64,000 nucleotides of DNA from Sphingobacterium multivorum (GCF_039511225.1 NZ_CP154261.1:3348001-3412000); one strand, 5' to 3'. Positions 46,994 through 54,860 are shown, counted from the first letter of the stretch. Made by a program: numbers and translations. The notes: generated by a model not told the origin, from the letters alone.

Positions 46994-47368
46994 ATGCAAA
47001 AAATATTTGCAACAATTTGCTTATTGCTTTTGTGCAGCGTTTCCCATGCCGCTACTGGCGGTGCAGAAGACACAATCGCAGATGTCGCATCATGGCTTAT
47101 CATATTTATCTTACCAATTGCTGGAATTTTTCTATTTTGGAAAGTGCACATTTATCCTGAAAAAATAGCGGAGAAGAAAAACCATCCCCAGCTAAGTGCC
47201 ATAAAAAGTATGTGTTTACTTTCATTGATATTCGGAGGTCTTCTTTGGCCAATTGCGTTGATATGGGCAAACTACGACTACAGAAAAGTTAAAGCTCATG
47301 CTCCAGATTTAGGAGAATCAGACTCTTCTTCAGTTGAAGAAAGCTTACCTATAGAGGAAAAGAAATAA
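46994..47368 (+). CDS. DUF3302 membrane protein (YiaW-like)
   Basis: A 124-residue protein with signal peptide (1-19, ending SHA), a first membrane helix (about 32-50), the loop YPEKIAEKKNHPQLSAIKSM and a second helix (about 70-90, ending WPIALIWANYDY), then an acidic tail. The AKKxNHPxxxAI-x-WPxxLIWA pattern matches E. coli YiaW (DUF3302), which is likewise next to the HlyD-type protein YiaV. An added signal peptide and acidic tail distinguish it from YiaW. It likely assists the adaptor encoded 39 nt downstream. Confidence 0.82.
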   Translation: MQKIFATICLLLLCSVSHAATGGAEDTIADVASWLIIFILPIAGIFLFWKVHIYPEKIAEKKNHPQLSAIKSMCLLSLIFGGLLWPIALIWANYDYRKVKAHAPDLGESDSSSVEESLPIEEKK

Positions 47369-47407
47369 ATTCTATAAGAAATACAGAATCATCAAGAAAA
47401 AAAAATT

Positions 47408-48565
47408 ATGTTAGAATTATTAATAGGAATATATGCTGGTATTTGCTGGCTTCTCATCAAAAAACTAAAACTAATCCCTTGGAATTTCAATACGCAAGTT
47501 GTTGTATACTCTTTACCTATTTTTGGGTCTATTGCACTGATATTGAGTCTCAACTATTTTTGTCCAATTACATCGGATGTAAAGGTAGCCAATCGAAGTG
47601 TCGATATAACTACCCAAACCTTGGGAAAAGTTAAGAAAGTATACGTGAAAACAAATCAGGAGGTAAAAAAAGGAGATACACTATTTACGATAGATCCTGT
47701 ACCTTACGAGCAGGAAATAAAATCGCTGGAAGCCCAACTGAGTAATATGAAATCGACCGTTTCCTCCTATAATTCGGATATCGATGCTTCCCGCAAAAAT
47801 ATGTTGAGTTTACAATCCCAACTTGATCTGAGCAATAAAAGAATAAAGCAATATCAGGAACTTGTAGCAGCTGGTGCTGCCAACAAATTTGACCTGGAAC
47901 AAGCTGTCGCAACTTCGCAGGATCTGCAATCCCGAATTAGTGCAGCTCAAGCACAAAAATCATCTTTAGAAGCCAAATATCAGTCAACACATAATGGCGA
48001 AAATTCATCTATTGCGGAACTAAGAGCTAAATTGGATCAGGCAAAATGGAACCTTTCCCAAACAGTGGTTTTAGCACCTACCGATGGCCTGATTCCGAAT
48101 GTACAGCTGAATGAAGGGGCAATGATGGCACCTTTTAAATCTGCTTTTGTGCTAATTCAAAAACAACAATCTATTATAGCCTTCTTCTCTCAAAATGAGC
48201 TGGAAACTGTAAAAAATGGAAATGAGGTCGAGCTTGCTTTAAAAACGGCGCCCGGGAAAGTAGTCAAGGCCAAATTGGAATACGTGGTGGATGCAACTAG
48301 CCAGGGTATTATGAACAATGCCGGTGGAATGCTTGGGGGTAATGCCACAACTGCGGGAATTCCGGAAACAGCGCGACAAGTTCCAGAAATCGATGGAAAA
48401 CTCATTGCCAAATTTGTATTGGACGAAAATGAGCAACCTTTAACAGTCGGTGCAAGAGGAACGGCTGTCATTTATTCCGACCATATCAAGCCTTTGCATC
48501 TTATCCGAAAAGTGATGGTTCGGGTGAGCAGCAAGATCAATTACTTAATTCCAAAACTGCATTAA
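47408..48565 (+). CDS. HlyD/EmrA-type membrane fusion protein (YiaV-like)
   Basis: A 385-residue adaptor with two N-terminal hydrophobic segments (about 2-18 and 28-48). The lipoyl halves (VDITTQTLGKVKKVYVKTNQEVKKGDTLFTIDPVPYEQEI; KWNLSQTVVLAPTDGLIPNVQLNEGAMM) flank a long coiled-coil hairpin (about 100-215). The C-terminal VIYSDHIKPLHLIRKVMVRVSSKINYL is close to E. coli YiaV. These adaptors usually join an MFS, ABC or small-membrane-protein inner partner to a TolC-like channel. No classical pump is encoded here; DUF3302 and the outer-membrane factor are the neighbours, with 1 nt before the latter. Confidence 0.9.
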   Translation: MLELLIGIYAGICWLLIKKLKLIPWNFNTQVVVYSLPIFGSIALILSLNYFCPITSDVKVANRSVDITTQTLGKVKKVYVKTNQEVKKGDTLFTIDPVPYEQEIKSLEAQLSNMKSTVSSYNSDIDASRKNMLSLQSQLDLSNKRIKQYQELVAAGAANKFDLEQAVATSQDLQSRISAAQAQKSSLEAKYQSTHNGENSSIAELRAKLDQAKWNLSQTVVLAPTDGLIPNVQLNEGAMMAPFKSAFVLIQKQQSIIAFFSQNELETVKNGNEVELALKTAPGKVVKAKLEYVVDATSQGIMNNAGGMLGGNATTAGIPETARQVPEIDGKLIAKFVLDENEQPLTVGARGTAVIYSDHIKPLHLIRKVMVRVSSKINYLIPKLH

Positions 48566-48566
48566 C

Positions 48567-49967
48567 ATGGTAAAGAAAATAAGCATGGGAGCGCTATTCT
48601 TATTCAATTTGACTTCATGTATCGGCTACAAAAATGCAACACCTGAGAAGATTGAAGAATTAAAAAACACAAGCGCAATAAAGGCGAATGTTGAAATATC
48701 AGACAAATGGATTCAGGAAAAAGGCGAAAATCAACCCGCTTTTTCCTATGCGTGGATGAATGAACTACTCACTCCTGAACTGGAAGCGTTAATCAAAGAT
48801 GGGCTTGCCCATAATGCAGATGTAATCATTTCCAAAGAAAAGCTGAACCAAGTTGAATTAGCGATGGATATTGCTGGAAGTAGCCTTTATCCAAGTGTTA
48901 ATGCATTAGCAAATACAGGTAACAATCTTGTCAGTGGAAGTCACATCGGAAAGTTGCAATTAAAAGCCAACTGGGAGCTTGACCTCTGGGGAAAAAACAA
49001 ATCTGCGGAAATGGCGAGTGTAAGCCAATACTTTTCGGCGACATTTCAGCAAAAAATGCTAGAACAGTCCGTTGCGGGGATGATTGCTAAGGCATATTAC
49101 CTCAATATTGCGGGCCAGTACCAGGAACAAAAGATCAGTGAGTATATTACGAAAACCGAGGACTTAAAAAAGATTTTAACTGTTCAGAATAAGGTTGGAA
49201 CGGCAAACGCCATCGATTTGTCCAATATAGAAAGCGAGTCTATTCTCCTGAACTCTTACCTTGAGAAAATCAAAAATGCGAATTCGCAATCGAGAAGAAG
49301 TTTAGAAATGCTGTGTGGAAAATACCCCGAGGGTTTGATAAAAGTATATGCTAAATTTTCGGCTTTACAAAAGGATATCCCGACAAATTTTCCGCTCAAT
49401 GTTTTGGAAAAGAGAGCCGATATTATGGCCCAGCAATTTCAAATAGAATCCAGTTTCTATGAAATTCACGAAGCAAAAGCAGCACGACTGCCCGCTATAA
49501 ACATCGGTGCTGGTTTTGGAGCTGCAGCAACCAATGTTGAGGGGATCAGCAATCTTTTTTCCAATCCATTGATAAAAGTCGGTGGTGGTTTAACAACCCC
49601 TATTTTTAACGGGGGGAAACTAAAAAAGAATGTGGACATAAAAACCTCACAACAAAAACAAGCCGTTGAAGAGTATGCAAAATCGGTCTTGTTAGCATTC
49701 AATGAAGTTGAATCCGCATTAGCAAATTTAGGTTCGATCGAGAAGCAAGAGGTTTTCCAGCAACAGGTCATTTCTTCGTTGGAGAAAAATATAAATTTGA
49801 CAAGAAAACAGATCAATGTTGGTAGCAGCAATAGTTTCACGCTACTCCAAAAACAAAGAGAACTGGTAAAAAGGGAAATGAACAATATCGATCTCCATCT
49901 CCAACAACGCATTGAAAGGATTAACCTTTACATGGCATTGGGAGCAAACGGACTTGCCAATTTTTAG
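48567..49967 (+). CDS. NodT/OprM-type outer-membrane factor lipoprotein
   Basis: A 466-residue outer-membrane channel. The signal peptide ends in a lipobox (LTS-Cys18), as in the OprM/NodT branch, unlike the two unlipidated TolC-type proteins elsewhere in the window. Typical segments: WMNELLTPELEALIKDGLAHNADVIISKEKLNQVELAMDIAGSSLYPSV, LKANWELDLWGKNKSAEMAS, FPLNVLEKRADIMAQQFQIESSFYEIHEAKAARLPAINIGAG. It completes a YiaW/YiaV/OMF set. A small membrane-peptide frame overlaps its last 14 nt. Confidence 0.92.
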   Translation: MVKKISMGALFLFNLTSCIGYKNATPEKIEELKNTSAIKANVEISDKWIQEKGENQPAFSYAWMNELLTPELEALIKDGLAHNADVIISKEKLNQVELAMDIAGSSLYPSVNALANTGNNLVSGSHIGKLQLKANWELDLWGKNKSAEMASVSQYFSATFQQKMLEQSVAGMIAKAYYLNIAGQYQEQKISEYITKTEDLKKILTVQNKVGTANAIDLSNIESESILLNSYLEKIKNANSQSRRSLEMLCGKYPEGLIKVYAKFSALQKDIPTNFPLNVLEKRADIMAQQFQIESSFYEIHEAKAARLPAINIGAGFGAAATNVEGISNLFSNPLIKVGGGLTTPIFNGGKLKKNVDIKTSQQKQAVEEYAKSVLLAFNEVESALANLGSIEKQEVFQQQVISSLEKNINLTRKQINVGSSNSFTLLQKQRELVKREMNNIDLHLQQRIERINLYMALGANGLANF

Positions 49968-50064
49968 ACACAAAAAGGCATATATAAAACTTATTATCGC
50001 CGTCGCTTTTACACTTTTTTTAGTAGCCCTTCAATTATTTATTGTCCGAAAATTGATAAATTAG
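49954..50064 (+). CDS. possible 36-residue single-span membrane peptide
   Basis: A frame starting at TTG 49954, inside the end of the outer-membrane-factor gene (14-nt overlap, +1 frame), and stopping at 50064, 5 nt before the next gene. It would encode MPIFRHKKAYIKLIIAVAFT followed by LFLVALQLFIVRKLIN: a basic N-terminus, one strong membrane helix (about 12-29) and a basic end. The frame is tightly packed between two genes and lacks ATG. It could be a small inner-membrane partner of the adaptor. Existence is likely from its composition, but translation is unproven. Confidence 0.45.
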   Translation: MPIFRHKKAYIKLIIAVAFTLFLVALQLFIVRKLIN

Positions 50065-50069
50065 ACAAT

Positions 50070-50978
50070 ATGTACCATTCAGCTCATTCTCGCCGGCATT
50101 GGCCGACACTCCTACTGTCCGTGCTCTTCTCCTTAAAGGGTTTAGACGTCAGCGCGCAATTGTTTCATCAGGACAGCCTGCAGTTAATAGCCCGGCAGTT
50201 TGCCTTTACCGAGGGACCGGCAGTGGATAAGTACGGAGACATCTATTTTACCGACCAGCCCAACAACAAAATCTGGAAGTATAGCACCAAAGGGCAACTT
50301 ACGCTTTTTAAAGATGCTGCAGGCCGCGCAAATGGGCTGTACTTTAACCATCAGGGTCAGCTCCTGGCCTGTGCCGACGAAAGGAACGAAATCTGGTCCA
50401 TTGGCACAGATGGTCAGGTTACCGTCCTGCTCTCAGCTGTTGATGGAAAAAAACTGAATGGTCCAAATGACCTTTGGGCAGACAAGAAAGGTGGCATCTA
50501 CTTTACAGACCCCTTTTATCTGCGCGATTATTGGACGAGGAAAAAGCCAGAAATCACAGGGCAGAACGTATACTACCTCCCACCAGGAAAAGGAAAAAAA
50601 CCGATCGTAGTAGCCGAAGATGTCACCAAACCGAACGGCATTGTAGGGTCGGCCGATGGAAGATACCTCTATGTCGCCGATATCGAACGGAATAAAACCT
50701 ATCGATTTAACATTGAATCTGATGGTAAGCTCAGCGGACAGATGGCGCTTATCGACCAGGGATCCGATGGGATGACTTTGGACGATAAAGGAAATATTTA
50801 TCTCACAGGCAAAGGCGTTTTTATCTATAGTCCAACAGGCCTGCTGATCGGACATATCGAGGTAAATGAACCATGGACATCCAATGTCTGTTTTGGTGGC
50901 AAAGATCGCAGCGATCTATTTATAACCGCCTCAACGGCGATATACCGCATTCCGATGAAAACAAAAGGCGTAAACTAA
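50070..50978 (+). CDS. SMP-30/gluconolactonase/LRE family protein, secreted
   Basis: A six-bladed beta-propeller lactonase-like hydrolase in the periplasm. The signal peptide covers about residues 1-29 (ending VSAQ). Metal-site residues match the family: Glu in FAFTEGPAVDKYGDIYFTD, Asn in KLNGPNDLW, Asn in VTKPNGIVGSADGRYLYVAD, and Asp in DQGSDGMTLDDKGNIY. Members hydrolyse sugar acid lactones such as gluconolactone; this one could act on lactones from sugar oxidases, though the oxidoreductase operon is 30 kb away and linkage is speculation. Length 302 is normal. It follows the small peptide frame by 5 nt. Confidence 0.9.
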   Translation: MYHSAHSRRHWPTLLLSVLFSLKGLDVSAQLFHQDSLQLIARQFAFTEGPAVDKYGDIYFTDQPNNKIWKYSTKGQLTLFKDAAGRANGLYFNHQGQLLACADERNEIWSIGTDGQVTVLLSAVDGKKLNGPNDLWADKKGGIYFTDPFYLRDYWTRKKPEITGQNVYYLPPGKGKKPIVVAEDVTKPNGIVGSADGRYLYVADIERNKTYRFNIESDGKLSGQMALIDQGSDGMTLDDKGNIYLTGKGVFIYSPTGLLIGHIEVNEPWTSNVCFGGKDRSDLFITASTAIYRIPMKTKGVN

Positions 50979-51051
50979 CGAGTTTAGTGGTTGATACCAA
51001 TATTCATAAACCTCTAAAATATTGAATAGCAAATTGCCAATCCACACTTCC

Positions 51052-51690
51052 CTATCTTTTGTTTATGCAATCACATCGTTTGATTTTTGAAAAAACGTAA
51101 AACATGCTCCTTGCAATTTCAAGGCTTCGCTCGGCATATATTCTGATCTGGTCGGGTGTATGATCAGCAATTTTGGGATCCTCAAAAGTGACCGGAAACC
51201 TTTTATCGGCACCTGCTATGAAAGGACATGCCCCATCGGCCTGCGAACAGGTCATAATGGCGATAAATTGCGATACCGGATTAAAGGGGCTATCGTATTT
51301 TTTTGAAAAACCAATTACAGGAAGCGCATTGTCATCATATTTTATAGCATATACGGGGTTGCGCGTCTCCGAAACCGTAAAGATACGAAAACCCTGCCCA
51401 GCCAATGTTTCCGCTACTTTAGGAAATAGGGCTGTTTCTTCCGTACCGCCCGAATAGCAATATACATTCGGGATATTAAAATATGCACTTGCCACCTGTG
51501 CCCAAACCTGGGACAAGTGGCTGCGCCTTGAATTATGGGTACAGATGAAATTGAGGTTTACGGCCTCCAATTGATCAACCTTCTGCTGAATAGCAAGGAT
51601 CAAAGGTTGTAAAACAGTGATGCTATCTTCGTTATCCAATCGCGTCCAATTGAGCTGCTCAATGGTATTTGCTAATTTAGGGTATATCAT
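51052..51690 (-). CDS. low-molecular-weight phosphatase-type arsenate reductase-like protein
   Basis: A 212-residue cytoplasmic protein of the LMW protein-tyrosine-phosphatase fold. The phosphate/arsenate loop C-T-H-N-S-R-R-S places the nucleophile Cys50 and Arg56 in a C-x5-R motif; the general-acid segment is VTFEDPK (167-173). An extra Cys pair (TCSQADGACPF) may take part in the thiol relay used by this reductase class. It is the last gene of arsR, DUF6428, this gene. Arsenate reduction to arsenite is the likely role from context; no arsenite exporter gene is in the cluster. Confidence 0.88.
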   Translation of the reverse strand: MIYPKLANTIEQLNWTRLDNEDSITVLQPLILAIQQKVDQLEAVNLNFICTHNSRRSHLSQVWAQVASAYFNIPNVYCYSGGTEETALFPKVAETLAGQGFRIFTVSETRNPVYAIKYDDNALPVIGFSKKYDSPFNPVSQFIAIMTCSQADGACPFIAGADKRFPVTFEDPKIADHTPDQIRIYAERSLEIARSMFYVFSKIKRCDCINKR

Positions 51691-51705
51691 GCGATGCTCA
51701 ACAAT

Positions 51706-52179
51706 TTAACAACATCCTGATCCAGGTGTACAGCATGAGGGTTGCGCGATCGGTAGCTGCGCCAAGTTCAACTTCGTTTTTTCCGATGGTATGCCACAGG
51801 CATCCTGCGCCAGACAAGCAGTCGTTTTATTTTTCAGTATAAACGTTTTCCCATTAAAATCAAGATCGTACTTACCGATGGTATCGCTTTGGTATTCCAC
51901 TTCGATATCAGCATCTTCTAGGCCTAGTTTTTCCTCAGAAAGCTTGATGATATGGAGCAGCTTTGCGGGTTTGAGACGGTGCTCATAATCGTCCGCATTC
52001 CACAATTGAAAGTTGACTACCTTCTCGTTGCGGATAACGCCACCACAATCGATAAAGTTCTTAGTGATTTGACCGACCTCGGTCACATGGAAATGCTCCG
52101 GGACAAAATTGCCGTTTTCCAATTGAAACTCAACATTCGTTAAAGTTGGAAGGATTTCTTTTATTTCTGATAATCTCAT
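51706..52179 (-). CDS. DUF6428 family protein with cysteine-rich tail
   Basis: A 157-residue protein of a family regularly found between arsR and arsC-like genes in Bacteroidota. It begins MRLSEIKEILPTLTNVEFQLENGNFVPEHFHVTEVG, with several His and Asp residues in a cupin-like strand pattern, and ends SCCTPGSGCC. The paired Cys in the tail and two Cys at CLAQDACG could bind arsenite or another soft metal; this is inference. Lies 15 nt before the reductase gene and behind its own operator copy. Confidence 0.83.
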   Translation of the reverse strand: MRLSEIKEILPTLTNVEFQLENGNFVPEHFHVTEVGQITKNFIDCGGVIRNEKVVNFQLWNADDYEHRLKPAKLLHIIKLSEEKLGLEDADIEVEYQSDTIGKYDLDFNGKTFILKNKTTACLAQDACGIPSEKTKLNLAQLPIAQPSCCTPGSGCC

Positions 52180-52219
52180 GATAATTCAATTTAAAATGAA
52201 CGCGCTATTTATTAATGAT

Positions 52220-52239
52220 GTATCGCAATATTACGATAC
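52220..52239. promoter_or_regulatory. ArsR-type operator, copy 1
   Basis: Near-perfect palindrome GTATCGCAATATTACGATAC, in the 79-nt gap between arsR and DUF6428. It contains a TAATATTG -7-like box on the minus strand. Its inner 16 nt are identical to copy 2 at 52604. Confidence 0.7.
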
Positions 52240-52258
52240 GTATTCCCAAAAAAATGCA

Positions 52259-52588
52259 TTAACAGCATCCTTTTACTTTTACATCCTGGTTAAAGAAAGC
52301 ATTCAGTATACCTTGGGTGTGTTTCCATACATTTTCCTCGATGCAGTAACAGACTGATTTTCCTTCTATGGTACCTTGAATGATGCCTATATGTTTAAGT
52401 TCCTTCAGGTGCTGCGATATAGTCGCCTGTGCCAATCCCAATTCCTCCACCAAATCATTACAGATACAAGCTTTTTGGTTTATGATGTACTGAAGAATGG
52501 CTATCCGTGCCGGATGTGCTAAGACCTTTAGGAACGAAGCCAGTTTATTCTGTTCGTCGGTGTAAATTTCTGTTTTTGTAATTCCCAT
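52259..52588 (-). CDS. ArsR/SmtB family winged-helix repressor
   Basis: A 109-residue metalloregulator. Winged helix: LASFLKVLAHPARIAILQYI, then ACICNDLVEELGLAQATISQHLKELKHIGIIQG. The pair in A-C-I-C-N-D-L sits at the start of the third helix, where ArsR proteins bind arsenite through Cys (CVC type), and the C-terminal GCC may be a third ligand. Probably represses its own promoter and the downstream pair through the two identical operators. Confidence 0.93.
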   Translation of the reverse strand: MGITKTEIYTDEQNKLASFLKVLAHPARIAILQYIINQKACICNDLVEELGLAQATISQHLKELKHIGIIQGTIEGKSVCYCIEENVWKHTQGILNAFFNQDVKVKGCC

Positions 52589-52603
52589 GTCTACCGTTAA
52601 TAC

Positions 52604-52639
52604 ATCGCAATATTACGATATTAATTTTATCAATCCAAA
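52604..52639 (-). promoter_or_regulatory. arsR promoter with overlapping operator, copy 2
   Basis: Minus strand TTTG (52636-52639), 20 nt, TAATATTG (52608-52615). The -7 box lies inside ATCGCAATATTACGAT (52604-52619), the same 16-mer as at 52222-52237. Confidence 0.72.
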
Positions 52640-52662
52640 TTTCAGCATCCTATTTATTGTAG

Positions 52663-53010
52663 CCTACCCTACTGCTTGTACCTACCCAACGTGGCATACG
52701 CTTAAAGGCCAAAAATGCTGCCCTCGCACTAAGCCATAATACTACGTTTACAAGACCCGATGGTATGCGCATGGGATCGGGCTGGATGATGGGTAAGGAG
52801 GAAAATGGTCTCTCTTATCTTATGCACACGGGGCACGATGGTTGTGGCTTCACTGCGCTATGCTACCTCTATCCTGAAAAGAAAACCGCTATTGTCATCC
52901 TAGTTAACGATAGTAGCGGTCAGGACAGTGCACATCCCAATGTTCAACAATTTTACCGTCGTTTAAGCGGAATATACAAATGCACAGGCTCCAAGTCCCC
53001 TTCAACGTGA
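52663..53010 (+). pseudogene. C-terminal remnant of a serine hydrolase (beta-lactamase/penicillin-binding-protein class C type)
   Basis: The frame opens after a stop at 52660-52662 with no start codon until 52765, yet the upstream part reads as protein: RLKAKNAALALSHNTTFTRPDGMRMGSGWMMGKEENG, followed by LSYLMHTGHDGCGFTALCYLYPEKKTAIVILVND. The H-T-G-H block is the KTG-equivalent box of class C hydrolases; the SxxK and YxN boxes that should lie about 250 residues upstream are absent. The gene is therefore truncated to its last third. Its broken end lies directly against the arsR promoter, so ars acquisition or a deletion may have removed the rest. Confidence 0.75.
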
Positions 53011-53037
53011 AGTGTCTTTCATTGGATCAGCAAATGG

Positions 53038-53658
53038 CTAGCGCCGCCTTCCAACAACAAATTTGTGCAGCTTTGCTTTCTCCGTAGCACCGTCTTTTTT
53101 GATCTCCACCATCTTGCTCAGCATTTGTTCATATTTATTGGAAAAATACTCCTTTTCATAGTAATCTGTATTCCCCTCCGAACCGACATACTTGTTGTCA
53201 GATCCCGTGTACTGCCATGGAAAATAGACTTCAAGATAATATTTCCCAGGTTTCATATGATAAAATGCAAATTCCCCCTGTCCATTGGATGTCGCCTCCA
53301 ACCGGTATTTCCAGGAAGTGGGACTCAGAAAAGCAAATTTTAATCTTTTGGGATCCTCTTGCTTCCTGAGCTCCAGGAAGTCCAATAAATATGGGGTGAC
53401 CGGAAAGAGGTATACGATTAGGTTGCTGCCATAAAATGTTTTTGCACCGTCTGCAGGCGGAAGCGTAAGGCTTACCCTACCCTTAATTGTGCTCTTGCCT
53501 TCGGATAGCGCAAGTTTTGCAAATTCCTCGTCAAATGGTACAGTAGATTTTAGTTTAATCGTATCATTGCTGCTTGTCCGTCCAACTTGCGCATGAACGG
53601 TAACCGAAGTAAAAAAGATCAGAAAAAGCAACAATAGGTTTTTGGTTCGATTTTTCAT
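53038..53658 (-). CDS. secreted protein with carboxypeptidase-regulatory-like fold
   Basis: Signal peptide (1-23, ending HAQ) and a mature domain of about 180 residues. Segments such as STIKGRVSLTLPPADGAKTFYGSNLIVYLFPVTPYLLDF and SNGQGEFAFYHMKPGKYYLEVYFPW follow the beta-sandwich pattern of carboxypeptidase-regulatory/CNA-B-like domains (G-x-F-x-F...M-x-P-G-K-Y). No catalytic motif was seen. It lies 22 nt downstream of the LuxR-type gene on the same strand, so both may be co-transcribed. Function unknown. Confidence 0.7.
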   Translation of the reverse strand: MKNRTKNLLLLFLIFFTSVTVHAQVGRTSSNDTIKLKSTVPFDEEFAKLALSEGKSTIKGRVSLTLPPADGAKTFYGSNLIVYLFPVTPYLLDFLELRKQEDPKRLKFAFLSPTSWKYRLEATSNGQGEFAFYHMKPGKYYLEVYFPWQYTGSDNKYVGSEGNTDYYEKEYFSNKYEQMLSKMVEIKKDGATEKAKLHKFVVGRRR

Positions 53659-53680
53659 TTGATAAGTCGTATCGATTGAA

Positions 53681-54442
53681 TTACAAAAATATCTGAAAGC
53701 GCATCAGTTCGTTCATGTTCTTGCACTGCAGTTTTCGAAGCAGATTGCGCCGATGGGTTTTCACGGTTTCACAGGAGATGCTCAGGATATCCGCGATAAT
53801 TTTATTGGGCTTTCCCTGTAGGATCAGCGTTAGGATCACTTTCTCCCTTGCGGTAAGCTGCATATAATTGCGGATTCCCGCGGAGAAAAAACGTCGGTTT
53901 TTGATCACTTTAAGAATATCGAGCAGATATTCCGGAACCTCCGCACTGTCCACATCGAGGGTAATCCGACCCTTATTCTCGTTAAGCAAAGACTCCACTT
54001 TCAGTAAAGGCGGCAGGATTTCCGTATCAGAAACAGGGCCTTTGGTCGTTAAGTTGACCCAGTCCAGCGCAGTATTTTCATGCGAAAAGAAATGGGGTCT
54101 AAAGGTCGTTTTCCCATCCACGTACATGTTCATCACGCTGATGCTCGCGTAAATATCCGGGCTTAAGATATGCGCGACCTTATAGTCTATCCCGTGTCTG
54201 CAGGCCGGTATATCCAGGAAATCAAGAATCCAGTTTTGCAGTTCCGGCGGAATTGTATAACTCATCGAAGAGAGATCCCAGATTACCTTTTCGGGTACTA
54301 TTTTCTCAAAAATACCTTTGTACTCCTTGATTCCTGCGATGAGCTTTTCCGCCACATTGCAGTTGTCCCATTTACCCATGAAAATATCACGATCTTCATC
54401 GTAATACATGGCTAGGCTCTCTGATCTGAAAAGACGTTCCAT
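53681..54442 (-). CDS. LuxR-type (GerE helix-turn-helix) transcriptional regulator
   Basis: A 253-residue regulator. Residues 195-250 form the GerE domain: MQLTAREKVILTLILQGKPNKIIADILSISCETVKTHRRNLLRKLQCKNMNELM. Residues 1-165 form an uncharacterised alpha/beta domain reminiscent of SpoIIAA-like/STAS folds (DEDRDIFMGKWDNCN...KVIWDLSSMSYTIPPELQNWI), with no receiver-domain aspartate pocket. It is probably a one-component sensor. The neighbouring 418-nt intergenic region has a 22-bp palindrome that could be its site. Confidence 0.86.
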   Translation of the reverse strand: MERLFRSESLAMYYDEDRDIFMGKWDNCNVAEKLIAGIKEYKGIFEKIVPEKVIWDLSSMSYTIPPELQNWILDFLDIPACRHGIDYKVAHILSPDIYASISVMNMYVDGKTTFRPHFFSHENTALDWVNLTTKGPVSDTEILPPLLKVESLLNENKGRITLDVDSAEVPEYLLDILKVIKNRRFFSAGIRNYMQLTAREKVILTLILQGKPNKIIADILSISCETVKTHRRNLLRKLQCKNMNELMRFQIFL

Positions 54443-54700
54443 AGGCCAACATTGACTTTCTTAAATTTAACCATTATTTACAATACCCACAAAATTACTT
54501 TTCCAACACAACGCACTGAACATCTTACAGTTAAACAGAAAAGCAACACGTAAGACCGAAAGCCTACCCAATAAGCTATACACGAATCCATTCTTGACCA
54601 ACTAACCAGCTCCCTCATGATCATTGGATTTGCTGCACCCCAACGAAGATACTGAACAAGAGACCTTTCTATCCCTGTAATGAACTATTCAAGCGCGCAC

Positions 54701-54722
54701 AAATACCCACTAGTGGGTATTT
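54701..54722. promoter_or_regulatory. 22-bp perfect palindrome
   Basis: Arms AAATACCCACT / AGTGGGTATTT joined without spacer. It ends 20 nt before TAATTTTA (54743-54750) on the plus strand, the distance of a typical activator site. It lies between the divergent LuxR-type regulator and the FAS1-IPT-NHL lipoprotein gene. Confidence 0.65.
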
Positions 54723-54768
54723 CAACAATAAATCAGTACTGGTAATTTTAACTATCATCATCGCCTAC

Positions 54769-54807
54769 TTCACATGAAGCCATTAACACCAGTTCACATG
54801 AAGCCAT
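54769..54807. repeat. two direct copies of a 15-bp motif, 24-bp period
   Basis: TTCACATGAAGCCAT at 54769-54783 and 54793-54807. Each copy contains the inverted repeat TTCA-CA-TGAA. Confidence 0.6.
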
Positions 54808-54860
54808 CAAAACCCGACTGTTTCCAATCAGACAAAAGATCTACATTTAAAACATATACC

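Larger units (their letters stand above)
54443..54860. other. long divergent intergenic region with operator-like repeats
   Basis: No gene is supported between the LuxR-type gene and the lipoprotein gene. It contains the 22-bp palindrome at 54701-54722, a TAATTTTA -7-like box at 54743-54750, and a 15-bp direct repeat at 54769 and 54793. Confidence 0.55.
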
